Positions 54,103 through 62,820 of a DNA stretch of 64,000 bases are shown here, piece by piece (the first letter of the stretch is position 1; every line of letters starts with the position of its first letter). The stretch is from Confluentibacter citreus (GTDB lineage Bacteria > Bacteroidota > Bacteroidia > Flavobacteriales > Flavobacteriaceae): contig NZ_NIXN01000006.1 of the NCBI RefSeq assembly GCF_002807055.1, positions 186,001 to 250,000 of the forward strand. The letters run 5' to 3'. A program made the position numbers and the translations under genes. The notes under the pieces were generated by a model. That model was not told the DNA's origin, ran no database searches, and saw only the letters and a list, made by a program, of their open reading frames with translations.

Positions 54103-55005
54103 ATGAAGAAATCTTTATTTGTTATCCTATTTATAAATTTAATCATTTCTTTTTCATGTAGTGATGGCGATATAATTGCGGTAGAGTTTGATTTTGAAGA
54201 ATCATTTCAAGCCTGTGGAGAATCTGACTTGGTGTTTTTTAAAACCAAAAATGACCCATCTGAATCTTTATCCATCTTCATAGAAAATCTAACAGTTGCT
54301 CAAGTTATAAATGTTGGGACGGGTAGTACGCTTATAACAACTACTACGGGATTGTTTAATTATAGAACCTACAGTAATGCGGCGTTGCCAACTAATTTAT
54401 TTTGTAATGATGTACCTTCTTCTGAAATAAAAATAACTCAAGATTACCAAAGTACAGCTACAGCTATTATAACAGCGACTTTAATTAAAGATGATAATGA
54501 TGGTATTCCTGCTGCTTTGGAAGATATAAACGGCAATGGTAATTTAGATGATGATGATACGGATGGAGATGGCATTCCCAATTATTTAGATGCAGATGAT
54601 GATGGTGATAATGTATTGACGATAGATGAAAATCCAGACCCAAACGGCGACGGTATATTAAATGATGCACAAGACACCGATGGCGATGGTATTCCCGATT
54701 ATTTGGATAATGATGATGATGGCGATGGCATTTTAACCCGAGACGAAGAAACAGAAACTCAAGATCTAAACCCTAGAAATGATGTTAGCGACCCAACTGT
54801 TGGTGCCGATTACTTAAACAAAGATGTTGCTATCAGCGTTCCTGCAACGGCATATAGGATCCACATTATTAATTTAAGTTATTTGGTAACGCTTAAAGTA
54901 ACTGGCATTAGTCTAGAAATCTTGTCGCAAGACGAATTTGACTTTGGTATTTTAAATAATCCTGGTTTATCTACTACAGAACAAGTAGTCCCTCCATTTA
55001 ATTAG
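54103..55005 (+). CDS. Lipoprotein with thrombospondin type-3-like calcium repeats
   Basis: A 300-residue lipoprotein (lipobox Cys19, ISFSCSD). The N-terminal part (about 25-125) is a beta-rich domain with two cysteines. Residues about 128-235 carry four to five TSP3-like units with DxDxDG cores (DTDGDGIPNYLD, NPNGDGILND, DTDGDGIPDYLD, DDDGDGILTRDE), a calcium-binding stalk common on the Bacteroidota cell surface. A C-terminal domain of about 60 residues follows. Function is unknown. It overlaps the convergent Smr gene by eight bases. Confidence 0.85.
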   Translation: MKKSLFVILFINLIISFSCSDGDIIAVEFDFEESFQACGESDLVFFKTKNDPSESLSIFIENLTVAQVINVGTGSTLITTTTGLFNYRTYSNAALPTNLFCNDVPSSEIKITQDYQSTATAIITATLIKDDNDGIPAALEDINGNGNLDDDDTDGDGIPNYLDADDDGDNVLTIDENPDPNGDGILNDAQDTDGDGIPDYLDNDDDGDGILTRDEETETQDLNPRNDVSDPTVGADYLNKDVAISVPATAYRIHIINLSYLVTLKVTGISLEILSQDEFDFGILNNPGLSTTEQVVPPFN

Positions 55006-55558
55006 GTTCCGCATTTTGATAAATATAAACCTCGGTGGCACCCACTCCATATTTTTGGTAATTGGCGTCATAAAATTTCACATTATTGTAACGTGCAAAT
55101 AAATATTCCAATTCAACTTTTAGAACACCTTCCCCAACCCCATGGATAAATACTATTTTTTGAATGCGTTTAGACATGGCAAACTCTAATTGGCGTCTGG
55201 CTGTATCTAATTGAAGGGTTAGAATATCGTGATTACTCATGCCCTTAGGGGATTTCACTAATTGATTGATGTGCAAATCAACCTCCATGGTTGGCTCGTA
55301 ACGCTCTTTAGCTTTTGTTTTTTGCTGTTTTCTTTTTGGGGTTTCTTTTTCCGATATAACAGTTTTAATGCTCATATTGGAGAAAAATGCTTGTTTTATA
55401 GATTTGTCTGTTTTTTTCTTTACAAGCTCATTGCTTTGGTAATCAAGCAAAAAACCATCTTCAGTTTCAATAGTGATGACATTATCCTTAATTATTTTGA
55501 TAACTCCTGAAAAATCCTCGTCTAAAACCAAAACGCTATCACCAACATTAAAATCCAT
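54998..55558 (-). CDS. DUF2027/Smr-domain protein
   Basis: A 186-residue protein with a short SH3-like N-terminal part (FNVGDSVLVLDEDFSGVI) and a C-terminal Smr domain (about 90-186). That domain holds VDLHINQL (the LDxH site) and IHGVGEGVL (the HGxG site), the nuclease motifs of MutS2-type Smr domains. It is shorter than the usual DUF2027/Smr protein. It may act on DNA or stalled ribosome mRNA. It is two bases after a small membrane-protein gene on the same strand. Confidence 0.88.
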   Translation of the reverse strand: MDFNVGDSVLVLDEDFSGVIKIIKDNVITIETEDGFLLDYQSNELVKKKTDKSIKQAFFSNMSIKTVISEKETPKRKQQKTKAKERYEPTMEVDLHINQLVKSPKGMSNHDILTLQLDTARRQLEFAMSKRIQKIVFIHGVGEGVLKVELEYLFARYNNVKFYDANYQKYGVGATEVYIYQNAEPN

Positions 55559-55560
55559 AA

Positions 55561-55749
55561 TTAATTAATTTCATTGTTTTCTTCATCATTAAATTTACTA
55601 GGGATTTTTTTAGAAATTCTATAAATCCCTATCATTAACATCGTGATACCTGCAATTAAAATAAATAGATTTTGCTCTGTACCAGTTTTAGAATATAGGG
55701 CGATAATGGATCCTAAGATAATAAGTATATAATTAATATATTTCATCAA
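55561..55749 (-). CDS. Small membrane protein (62 aa), hypothetical
   Basis: Two hydrophobic segments (about 5-20 YINYILIILGSIIALYS and 29-46 LFILIAGITMLMIGIYRI) and a basic/acidic C-terminus. No known family. Two bases separate it from the downstream Smr gene, so it is probably co-transcribed with it. Confidence 0.62.
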   Translation of the reverse strand: MMKYINYILIILGSIIALYSKTGTEQNLFILIAGITMLMIGIYRISKKIPSKFNDEENNEIN

Positions 55750-55919
55750 TATTACAGGTGGATTTTTTATAAATTTTGCATTCCAAATAGATTATTGAAA
55801 AGTAAACAATAATTTTCATTCAAATATATTGTTTAATGTATTAAACCAAGCTTTTAAATTTGTAAAAACATTTTCCTATATTTAATTTACAAAACCAACA
55901 AATTATAAAATGTCATCTT

Positions 55920-56189
55920 ATGGAAAATAAACCGCCAAGACCTAATAGCTATTTGGCTTTAGCTATTATTACCACAATCGTATGTTGTTTACCAACAGGC
56001 ATAGTAAGTATTATTTATTCAACAAAAGTTAATGGTTTATATGAAGATGGAAAATATGATGAGGCATTAAGAGCTTCTAAAAATGCAAAAACATGGGGAT
56101 TAATTTCTATTGGTGCTACTTTTTTAGTTGTTATCCTATATGTGCTCATTTTTGGAGTAGCCATTTTTGGAGCATTAGTTGGTGCTTAA
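55920..56189 (+). CDS. CD225/dispanin-family small membrane protein
   Basis: An 89-residue protein with the CD225 form. An initial Pro-rich PPRPNSYLALAIITTIVCCLPTG holds the first membrane helix with conserved Cys pair. The intervening VSIIYSTKVNGLYEDGKYDEALRASKNAKTW is the typical cytoplasmic loop, and a second helix follows. In vertebrates dispanins (IFITM) restrict viral fusion; bacterial members are uncharacterised. First gene of a four-gene membrane module. Confidence 0.87.
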   Translation: MENKPPRPNSYLALAIITTIVCCLPTGIVSIIYSTKVNGLYEDGKYDEALRASKNAKTWGLISIGATFLVVILYVLIFGVAIFGALVGA

Positions 56190-56589
56190 TAAATTAAATA
56201 ATTATATAATTGGTTTAATGGTAATGGTACTGTTGTTGGTACTGTTGCTGTATTATAGTTATAATCCATCCCAGTCCACTCTATTTCCTAAATGTCCTTT
56301 TTATTCATTTACTGGACTTTATTGTCCCGGTTGTGGAAGTCAGAGGGCCATTCACAAATTTCTGCACGGTGATATATTTGAAGGTCTTAAACATAATTTT
56401 ATAATTATGGTATTACCAATGGTTTTAATTTATGATTGGAGTGTTATATTATTCAATAAATACTCCAATCAGAAGATTAAAAATATCCTACATTATTCAA
56501 AAGTCACCTATTCAATTTTTATTATAATCCTATTATTTTGGATTTTAAGAAATCTTAGTTTCTATCCTTTTAGTATTTTAGCACCATAA
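56179..56589 (+). CDS. DUF2752-family membrane protein (first copy)
   Basis: A 136-residue membrane protein: first helix near the start, then a DUF2752 hallmark GLYCPGCGSQRAIHKFLHGD (about 49-68) with CxxCGxxR, followed by two more hydrophobic segments. A TTG start (overlapping the upstream gene by 11 bases) is chosen because the first ATG (56218) would cut into the first membrane helix. Function is unknown. Confidence 0.78.
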   Translation: MVLNKLNNYIIGLMVMVLLLVLLLYYSYNPSQSTLFPKCPFYSFTGLYCPGCGSQRAIHKFLHGDIFEGLKHNFIIMVLPMVLIYDWSVILFNKYSNQKIKNILHYSKVTYSIFIIILLFWILRNLSFYPFSILAP

Positions 56590-56598
56590 TACTTTCTT

Positions 56599-56889
56599 AT
56601 GTTGTCTATTGAAGATTTTATGCTGCCTTGCCTGAACAAAAAATTATTTGGGGTAGAATGTATGGGATGCGGTATGCAACGTTCTGTTCTACTTATTTTT
56701 AAAGGAGAATTCACGGAGGCTTTTTTTATGTATCCAGCTATTTATAGCTTAATATTACTTTTAGGATTAATTGTTTTAAATACTTTCAAAAATTTCAGAT
56801 ACGCTAGCAAAATAATTACTATTTTGGCCATATTAAATGGACTAATCATAATAGGTAATTTCGTTTTTAAAACTTTTATAAACCACTAA
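56599..56889 (+). CDS. DUF2752-family membrane protein (second copy)
   Basis: A 96-residue paralogue of the preceding gene. It keeps the central motif FGVECMGCGMQRSVLLIFKGE with CxxCGxQR and has hydrophobic segments on its C-terminal side, but it lacks the long N-terminal helix. Nine bases separate it from the first copy and 10 from the next gene. A tandem pair of unequal DUF2752 proteins could form a heteromer, which is inference. Confidence 0.82.
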   Translation: MLSIEDFMLPCLNKKLFGVECMGCGMQRSVLLIFKGEFTEAFFMYPAIYSLILLLGLIVLNTFKNFRYASKIITILAILNGLIIIGNFVFKTFINH

Positions 56890-56899
56890 AAAAAACAAT

Positions 56900-57232
56900 A
56901 TGGAACAACAAAAACTACCCAATGCAACTCTTATTCTAGTATTTGGCATACTCTCAATTATAACCTGCTGCTGTTATGGCATTGTAGGCTTAATTTTAGG
57001 GATTGTAACTGTAATTTTAGCGAGCAAAGCAACAAAATTGTATGCTGAAAACCCTGAATTATATACAGGGTTTCAAAATGTAAAAATTGGTAAAATATTA
57101 GCCATTATTGGTATTGTTTTAAGTGTTTTATATTTGCTTGTTATATTTTGGTTTATCTCTATGTTTGGTTTGGAGACCTTACAAGATCAAGAATTAATGC
57201 AAGAAAAAATAAGAGAAATGATGGAACAATAA
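56900..57232 (+). CDS. CCC-motif membrane protein
   Basis: A 110-residue protein with two hydrophobic segments. The first contains the three consecutive cysteines IITCCCYGIVGLILG that give the family its name; the second is about residues 70-90 (LAIIGIVLSVLYLLVIF). The loop between carries ASKATKLYAENPELYTGFQNVK. Family function is unknown. Last gene of the CD225/DUF2752 module, before a shared hairpin. Confidence 0.85.
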   Translation: MEQQKLPNATLILVFGILSIITCCCYGIVGLILGIVTVILASKATKLYAENPELYTGFQNVKIGKILAIIGIVLSVLYLLVIFWFISMFGLETLQDQELMQEKIREMMEQ

Positions 57233-57250
57233 AATTCTATCATTACAATT

Positions 57251-57282
57251 AAAAAAAGCAACCTATTCGGTTGCTTTTTTTA
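57251..57282. terminator. Bidirectional terminator
   Basis: AAAAAAAGCAACC / GGTTGCTTTTTTT around TATTC, between the CCC-motif gene and the convergent DUF5362 gene. Confidence 0.85.
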
Positions 57283-57294
57283 ATTACTACTTTT

Positions 57295-57747
57295 TTAAAA
57301 TATAGTAGCGGATAATGCAGCAAATGCAAATATTAAAACATACATACTTATAATAACTATTGCGAAAATTGCAATGAACTTGTAGTGAGATTTTAAATTG
57401 GAAAAAGCTGATTTAAAATCGTTATTATCATTAGCGTTTAAAGCTCTTTTCATCTTTTTGGAAAAGTTGAACAAATAATACACTGGGAAAAAATATACAA
57501 GAGCTATTGCAACATATATAAAACCAAAATATCCAACTGAAAAACCCAAGTTTTCATATGGATTCATACCTCCCATACTACTACCCAATATGGCTCCAAA
57601 AAAGACACCAAAAAGAACCATAAAACCAATACCTATAAAGCCAACGATTGACAAAAAGTATGACCAAGTTGCTATTTCCTTTAAAAAGCCTTTAACGTCG
57701 CTACTTACTTCTAGTTCAAAACTTTCAAAAACCGATTTTTCTTCCAT
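57295..57747 (-). CDS. DUF5362-family membrane protein
   Basis: A 150-residue protein with about four hydrophobic segments, beginning LEVSSDVKGFLKEIATWSYFLSIVGFIGIG (shown by its first 25 residues: SFELEVSSDVKGFL, then membrane part) and a conserved YYLFNFSKKMKRALNANDNNDF loop. Role unknown. It follows rocD by 11 bases on the same strand and is likely co-transcribed with it. Confidence 0.78.
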   Translation of the reverse strand: MEEKSVFESFELEVSSDVKGFLKEIATWSYFLSIVGFIGIGFMVLFGVFFGAILGSSMGGMNPYENLGFSVGYFGFIYVAIALVYFFPVYYLFNFSKKMKRALNANDNNDFKSAFSNLKSHYKFIAIFAIVIISMYVLIFAFAALSATIF

Positions 57748-57758
57748 TTGTATATTAT

Positions 57759-59003
57759 TTAATTCTCAAATTCTTTTAAGGTTTTAATAATGATTGAAAC
57801 ACACTCCAGTAATTGTTCTTCATTCATAACCAATGGTGGTGCAAAACGAATGATATTTCCATGTGTTGGTTTGGCCAATAAGCCATTATCTCTTAAAGCT
57901 AAACAAATATTCCAAGCTGTTTTACTTTCGCTAGTATCGTTTATTACAATGGCATTAAGCAAACCTTTACCTCTAACTAACTTTACAATGCTGCTTGTTT
58001 CAATATATTTACCTAATTCTCTTCTAAAGAGGCATCCAAGTTTTTCAGCGTTTTCAGCAAGTTTTTCATCTCTTATAACTTCCAATGCAGCAATAGCTAC
58101 AGCTGCTCCCAATGGATTTCCTCCAAAAGTACTCCCGTGCGTACCAGGTGTCATCACGCCCATGATATGATTGTTTGCCAATGCGGCACTAACAGGATAT
58201 AGACCGCCACTCAAGGCTTTTCCTAAAATTAAAATATCTGGTTTTACGTTTTCATGATCAACTGCCAATAATCTACCTGTTCTGGCAATACCAGTTTGTA
58301 TTTCATCAGCAATAAACAATACATTATACTGCTCACACAAAGCTTTCGCTTTCGCTAAATAACCTTCATCTGGCACATAAACTCCCGCTTCTCCTTGTAT
58401 AGGCTCTACTAAAAAACCAGATACATTTGAATTGCTTTTTAAAGCAGTTTCAAGAGCACTTATATCATTATAATCAATATTGATAAACCCATTGGAATAA
58501 GGTCCAAAATTTTTGTTTGCAGAACTGTCACTTGAAAAAGACACAATGGTAGTAGTTCGTCCATGGAAATTTTTATTGCAAACAATTATTTTACCTTCAT
58601 TTTCTGGAATGCCTTTCACTTCATAACCCCATTTTCTACAAATTTTTAGAGCAGCTTCTACGGCTTCAGCTCCCGAATTCATTGGTAATAATTTATCATA
58701 GCCAAAATACTCGCAGGTAAATTTCTCATAACGTCCTAAAACATTATTATGAAATGCTCTAGATGTTAACGTTAATGTTTGTGCTTGCTTGATTAATGCA
58801 CTTACGATTTTAGGGTGACAATGTCCTTGATTGACTGCTGAGTAAGCGGACAAAAAATCATAATATTTTTTACCGTCAACGTCCCAAACATATACGCCTT
58901 CTCCCCTGCATAAAACTACCGGCAATGGGTGGTATGTGTTTGAACCGTATTGCTTTTCTAGATTAATTGCTTGCTGTGAGGTTAATGGTTCTAAAACAGC
59001 CAT
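57759..59003 (-). CDS. rocD: Ornithine--oxo-acid transaminase
   Basis: PLP aminotransferase converting ornithine and 2-oxoglutarate to glutamate semialdehyde and glutamate, 414 residues from the chosen ATG at 59003 ([16 protein letters not shown]). An upstream frame extension to 59051 is not expected in homologues. Visible: [30 protein letters not shown], the cofactor Asp in [14 protein letters not shown] and the Schiff-base Lys in [11 protein letters not shown]. Class III aminotransferase; arginine/ornithine catabolism. Confidence 0.95.
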   Translation of the reverse strand: MAVLEPLTSQQAINLEKQYGSNTYHPLPVVLCRGEGVYVWDVDGKKYYDFLSAYSAVNQGHCHPKIVSALIKQAQTLTLTSRAFHNNVLGRYEKFTCEYFGYDKLLPMNSGAEAVEAALKICRKWGYEVKGIPENEGKIIVCNKNFHGRTTTIVSFSSDSSANKNFGPYSNGFINIDYNDISALETALKSNSNVSGFLVEPIQGEAGVYVPDEGYLAKAKALCEQYNVLFIADEIQTGIARTGRLLAVDHENVKPDILILGKALSGGLYPVSAALANNHIMGVMTPGTHGSTFGGNPLGAAVAIAALEVIRDEKLAENAEKLGCLFRRELGKYIETSSIVKLVRGKGLLNAIVINDTSESKTAWNICLALRDNGLLAKPTHGNIIRFAPPLVMNEEQLLECVSIIIKTLKEFEN

Positions 59004-59199
59004 TTTAATTATTTTTAAATTGATAAAATAACCATTCCTTGCTTGTCCCAAAGTGTGGGTTGGAGAGAAATCATCCGTAAATTTTAGATATGCAAGTTAC
59101 TAAATATTAATGGCGATGTAAAATAAATCATGCTCCTTTTAATGAATAAAACCTTCAAAAAAATAACTATTGAATTCACTACAAAATAGAAAAAGAAAT

Positions 59200-59207
59200 T
59201 ACTTTTG
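59200..59207 (+). promoter_or_regulatory. -7 element immediately upstream of rlmD
   Basis: TACTTTTG followed by CAGC and then the ATG at 59212. The start site would fall on or beside the start codon. The -33 position is not matched. Confidence 0.4.
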
Positions 59208-59211
59208 CAGC

Positions 59212-60624
59212 ATGTCCAGAAAAATCACGAATAAACAAATCTTTGAGCATATTGAAGTCCTTGATGCCGGTGCCAAAGGAAAAACCATTGCTAAAGCTCC
59301 TGACGGAAAAGTTATTTTTTTACCAAATGCTGTTCCTGGTGATGTAGTTGATATACAAACATTTAAAAAGAGAAAATCCTATTACGAAGGCAAGGCGGTT
59401 AATTTTCATAAACTTTCAGAAAAAAGAACCACACCTGTTTGCGAACATTTTGGAGTTTGTGGTGGCTGTAAGTGGCAAGACATGGCTTATGAACATCAAC
59501 TTTATTACAAACAAAAAGAAGTTACCAATAATTTAACACGGATTGGACACATTCAACTCCCCGAAGTAACTCCTATTTTAGGATCAAAAAATCAATATTT
59601 CTACCGAAATAAAATGGAATTTTCTTTTAGTGATAGTCGATGGCTAACTCAAGAAGAAGTAAAATCGGATGCTGATTTAGGTGATAGAAATGCTTTAGGT
59701 TTCCATATTCCTGGTATGTGGGACAAAATTCTGGATTTAAAAAAATGCCATTTACAAGCAGATCCTTCCAACGCTATTAGAAATGCTGTAAAACAATTTG
59801 CTATTCAAAATAATTTAGAGTTTTTCAATACCAGAAATCAAACAGGTTTTTTACGAACCATGATGATTCGCACATCGAGCACTGGTGATGTCATGGTAGT
59901 CTTGCAGTTTTTTAAAGAAGACAAAGCCAAACGGGAGCTATTATTGAATTTTATTGCTGAAAACTTTCCGCAGATAACTTCATTGCAGTACATCATCAAT
60001 GAAAAAGCCAATGATACCATTTACGACCAAGACGTAGTTTGCTATAAAGGTACCGACCATATTTTTGAAGAGATGGAAGGTTTGAAGTTTAAAATAAATG
60101 CCAAATCATTTTATCAAACAAACTCAGAACAAGCTTTTGAACTTTATAAAATTACACGTGATTTTGCCGGTTTAACAGGAAATGAGTTGGTTTACGATTT
60201 ATATACAGGTACAGGAACCATTGCCCAATTTGTATCCAAGCAGGCTAATAAAGTCATTGGTGTAGAATCTGTTCCTGATGCTATAATTGCAGCCAAAGAA
60301 AATGCACAATTAAATAACATAAATAACGTTCAGTTCTTTGTTGGTGATATGAAACACGTTTTTAACGATGCATTTATCACAAAACATGGACATCCAGATG
60401 TTATTATAACAGACCCTCCTCGTGATGGTATGCATAAAGATGTTGTTCAACAAATACTGGCTATTGCTCCAAAACGTGTTGTTTATGTAAGTTGCAATAG
60501 TGCCACACAAGCACGGGATTTAGAACTTATGGATGCAACATACAAAGTCATTAAAACACAAGCTGTTGATATGTTTCCGCAAACATTTCATGTTGAAAAT
60601 GTTGTACTTTTGGAGAAACGCTAG
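59212..60624 (+). CDS. rlmD: 23S rRNA (uracil-1939-C5)-methyltransferase RlmD-like
   Basis: SAM-dependent RNA m5U methyltransferase, 470 residues from the ATG at 59212 (a TTG 42 bases earlier is rejected). N-terminal TRAM domain (about 5-60), a 4Fe-4S cysteine cluster in CEHFGVCGGCKWQ, SAM motif DLYTGTGTIAQF (about 335), IITDPPRDGM, and catalytic Cys in VYVSCNSATQARDL. The three related enzymes RlmC, RlmD and TrmA/RumA-like cannot be fully separated without alignment; RlmD is the best fit for Fe-S-bearing enzymes in Bacteroidota. Confidence 0.88.
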   Translation: MSRKITNKQIFEHIEVLDAGAKGKTIAKAPDGKVIFLPNAVPGDVVDIQTFKKRKSYYEGKAVNFHKLSEKRTTPVCEHFGVCGGCKWQDMAYEHQLYYKQKEVTNNLTRIGHIQLPEVTPILGSKNQYFYRNKMEFSFSDSRWLTQEEVKSDADLGDRNALGFHIPGMWDKILDLKKCHLQADPSNAIRNAVKQFAIQNNLEFFNTRNQTGFLRTMMIRTSSTGDVMVVLQFFKEDKAKRELLLNFIAENFPQITSLQYIINEKANDTIYDQDVVCYKGTDHIFEEMEGLKFKINAKSFYQTNSEQAFELYKITRDFAGLTGNELVYDLYTGTGTIAQFVSKQANKVIGVESVPDAIIAAKENAQLNNINNVQFFVGDMKHVFNDAFITKHGHPDVIITDPPRDGMHKDVVQQILAIAPKRVVYVSCNSATQARDLELMDATYKVIKTQAVDMFPQTFHVENVVLLEKR

Positions 60625-60642
60625 ATATTATAAAATTTGAAA

Positions 60643-61188
60643 ATGAAGTATTTTAAAATCATTATACCTCTAATTTGTGTGACCCTTGCGGTAATTACAA
60701 TTAGTTGCGAACGCGATGATATTTGTCCGGAATCCACACCTACCACCCCAAAATTGATTATAGAATTTTATGATAGTGCCAATCCAGAAAATGTAAAATT
60801 TGTTCCGTTAATAAGAGTTCAAGGTATCAATAACGATGAAGTACTAGAAGGTTATAATGCCGCTAATGTCCAGAAACTAGAACTACCCTTAAGAATAGAC
60901 ACCACAGCTACTCAATACAAACTACATAGAGATTACTCAATAAATAATAATGGTACACCAGATGACCCAAGTGATGATTTTGCTAATGGGAATGAAGACA
61001 TTATCACCATAAAATATACAACCGAACAAGTTTTTGTATCTAGAGCTTGTGGTTATAAAACGGTTTTTAAAAACGTTAGTTTAACTATTGAAGATGATAC
61101 TAACAAATGGATATTATCAAGACAATCTGTAACCGACAATCAATCTGTGGAAGATGAAACAACAGCACATTTTTACTTATTTTTCTAG
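60643..61188 (+). CDS. DUF6452-family lipoprotein
   Basis: A 181-residue lipoprotein (lipobox Cys22, VITISCERD; start at the ATG 60643 rather than a TTG at 60637). The mature part opens CPESTPTTPKLIIEFYDSAN and contains VSRACGYKTVFKNV near residue 145. Function is unknown. It lies 18 bases after rlmD and overlaps the DUF6048 gene by 35 bases; the two families seem to travel together in flavobacteria. Confidence 0.82.
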   Translation: MKYFKIIIPLICVTLAVITISCERDDICPESTPTTPKLIIEFYDSANPENVKFVPLIRVQGINNDEVLEGYNAANVQKLELPLRIDTTATQYKLHRDYSINNNGTPDDPSDDFANGNEDIITIKYTTEQVFVSRACGYKTVFKNVSLTIEDDTNKWILSRQSVTDNQSVEDETTAHFYLFF

Positions 61189-61885
61189 TATTATATATTT
61201 GATGCTGTTTTTTTGTGTCTCTACAAGTGCACAAAATGATAGTATATCTAGTTCTATTAATGATTCCATAAAAATAAAGGAAAAATATGGTCTCCGCCTT
61301 GGTGCAGATATTGGAAAACTCATCCGTTCGTCAGTTGATGATAATTATTCTGGATTTGAAGTTAGTGGTGATTTCAGACTCAAAAAAAAATTATATATCG
61401 CAGGGGAAATTGGTATCGAAGAAAAAAATGATGATAATAATTATCTTAATATCACCACTAAAGGAACTTATTTAAAAGCTGGTGTCGACTATAATATGTA
61501 CCAAAACTGGCTAGACATGGACAACATGATTTATAGTGGTTTCCGTATTGGTGCTAGCGCCTTTAACCATACATTAAATGATTATCAAGTTTATAATACA
61601 AGTCAATATTGGCAATCGCAGTTTACTCCCAATCAACCTCAAGAATTTAACGATTTAACTGCCGTTTGGGTTGAATTAATATTAGGTATCAAAGCTGAAC
61701 TTTTTAATAATTTATTTTTAGGTATTAATGTGCAATTAAAAGGCTTGGTGAGTCAAACAGAACCTGAAAATTTTACTAATATATATATTCCGGGATTTAA
61801 TAAAACTTTTGATAGCACTAAAATTGGCGTGGGTTATGGTTATGCCATTTCCTATAGAATACCGCTATACAAAAAGGATAAATAA
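61154..61885 (+). CDS. DUF6048-family outer-membrane protein
   Basis: A 243-residue exported protein with signal peptide (LMLFFCVSTSAQ, cleaved near 26). The mature part is beta-barrel-like: YGLRLGADIGKLIRSSV, YSGFEVSGDFRLKKKLYIAGEIG, FRIGASAFNH, IGVGYGYAISYRIPLY ending. Of unknown function. The 35-base overlap with DUF6452 indicates coupled expression and a possible lipoprotein-barrel complex, which is inference. Confidence 0.82.
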   Translation: MKQQHIFTYFSSIIYLMLFFCVSTSAQNDSISSSINDSIKIKEKYGLRLGADIGKLIRSSVDDNYSGFEVSGDFRLKKKLYIAGEIGIEEKNDDNNYLNITTKGTYLKAGVDYNMYQNWLDMDNMIYSGFRIGASAFNHTLNDYQVYNTSQYWQSQFTPNQPQEFNDLTAVWVELILGIKAELFNNLFLGINVQLKGLVSQTEPENFTNIYIPGFNKTFDSTKIGVGYGYAISYRIPLYKKDK

Positions 61886-61900
61886 AAGTTACAAAAAACA

Positions 61901-61908
61901 TATCTTTG
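61901..61908 (+). promoter_or_regulatory. -7 element for aguB
   Basis: TATCTTTG, 24 bases before the ATG at 61932, with no -33 TTG. Confidence 0.5.
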
Positions 61909-61931
61909 CATTAAATTTATTTCTCCTTTAA

Positions 61932-62819
61932 ATGAAAAAAAACACCTATAAAATATCTGTAATTCAGTTAAATCTGAACGATATTCCTGAAAATAATTTA
62001 AAGAAATGCATCTCATGGGTGCGTGATGCTGCCAAACAAGGAGCAGAAATCATTTTGATACCAGAACTTTATAGCAGTCATTATTTTTGTCAAAGTGAAG
62101 ATGTGGATAATTTTAAATATGCCGAACCACTTTACAGTACGTCTTTTGTTGCTTTTAGTGATTTGGCTAAAGAATTAGGAGTTGTAATTATTGTACCATT
62201 TTTTGAAAAAAGAATGGCGGGAGTCTATCATAATAGTGCATATATTATTGATACCGATGGTTCTGAAGCAGGGTTGTATAGAAAAATGCATATACCAGAT
62301 GATCCCCACTTCTACGAAAAATTTTATTTTACTCCGGGAGATATTGGCTTTAAAGCTTTTTCAACTAAAAAAGGAAAAATTGGCACATTAATCTGTTGGG
62401 ATCAATGGTATCCTGAAGCAGCCAGATTAACGGCACTTCAAGGTGCAGAGGTTTTATTTTACCCAACCGCTATTGGCTGGCATCCTAAAGAGAAAGCACA
62501 ATATGGAGAAAACCAACAAGGTGCTTGGATGAACGTAATGAAAGGTCATGCCGTAGCCAATGGTATTTATGTTGCAGCTGCTAACAGAATAGGATTGGAA
62601 AGATACCTTCCAGATACTGATGGAATCGAATTCTGGGGTTCTTCATTTATTGCTGGGCCACAAGGTGAAATTTTGGCACAAGCTTCAACCGATAAAGAAG
62701 AAATTTTAATTGCTGAAGTCGATTTAAATTTACAAGAAAACGTGCGTCAAAATTGGCCATTTTTAAGAGATAGACGTATTGATAAATACGATGGCATTAC
62801 CAAAAGAGTTTTAGATTAG
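61932..62819 (+). CDS. aguB: N-carbamoylputrescine amidase
   Basis: Nitrilase-superfamily enzyme, 295 residues, releasing putrescine, CO2 and ammonia from N-carbamoylputrescine. Catalytic triad: Glu in IPELYSS, Lys in LYRKMHIPDDP, Cys in TLICWDQWYPEA. ENQQGAWMNVMKGHAVANG is also typical of the plant/bacterial carbamoylputrescine group. It ends one base before aguA starts, so the two-step agmatine-to-putrescine pathway is one transcript. Confidence 0.95.
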   Translation: MKKNTYKISVIQLNLNDIPENNLKKCISWVRDAAKQGAEIILIPELYSSHYFCQSEDVDNFKYAEPLYSTSFVAFSDLAKELGVVIIVPFFEKRMAGVYHNSAYIIDTDGSEAGLYRKMHIPDDPHFYEKFYFTPGDIGFKAFSTKKGKIGTLICWDQWYPEAARLTALQGAEVLFYPTAIGWHPKEKAQYGENQQGAWMNVMKGHAVANGIYVAAANRIGLERYLPDTDGIEFWGSSFIAGPQGEILAQASTDKEEILIAEVDLNLQENVRQNWPFLRDRRIDKYDGITKRVLD

Positions 62820-62820
62820 T

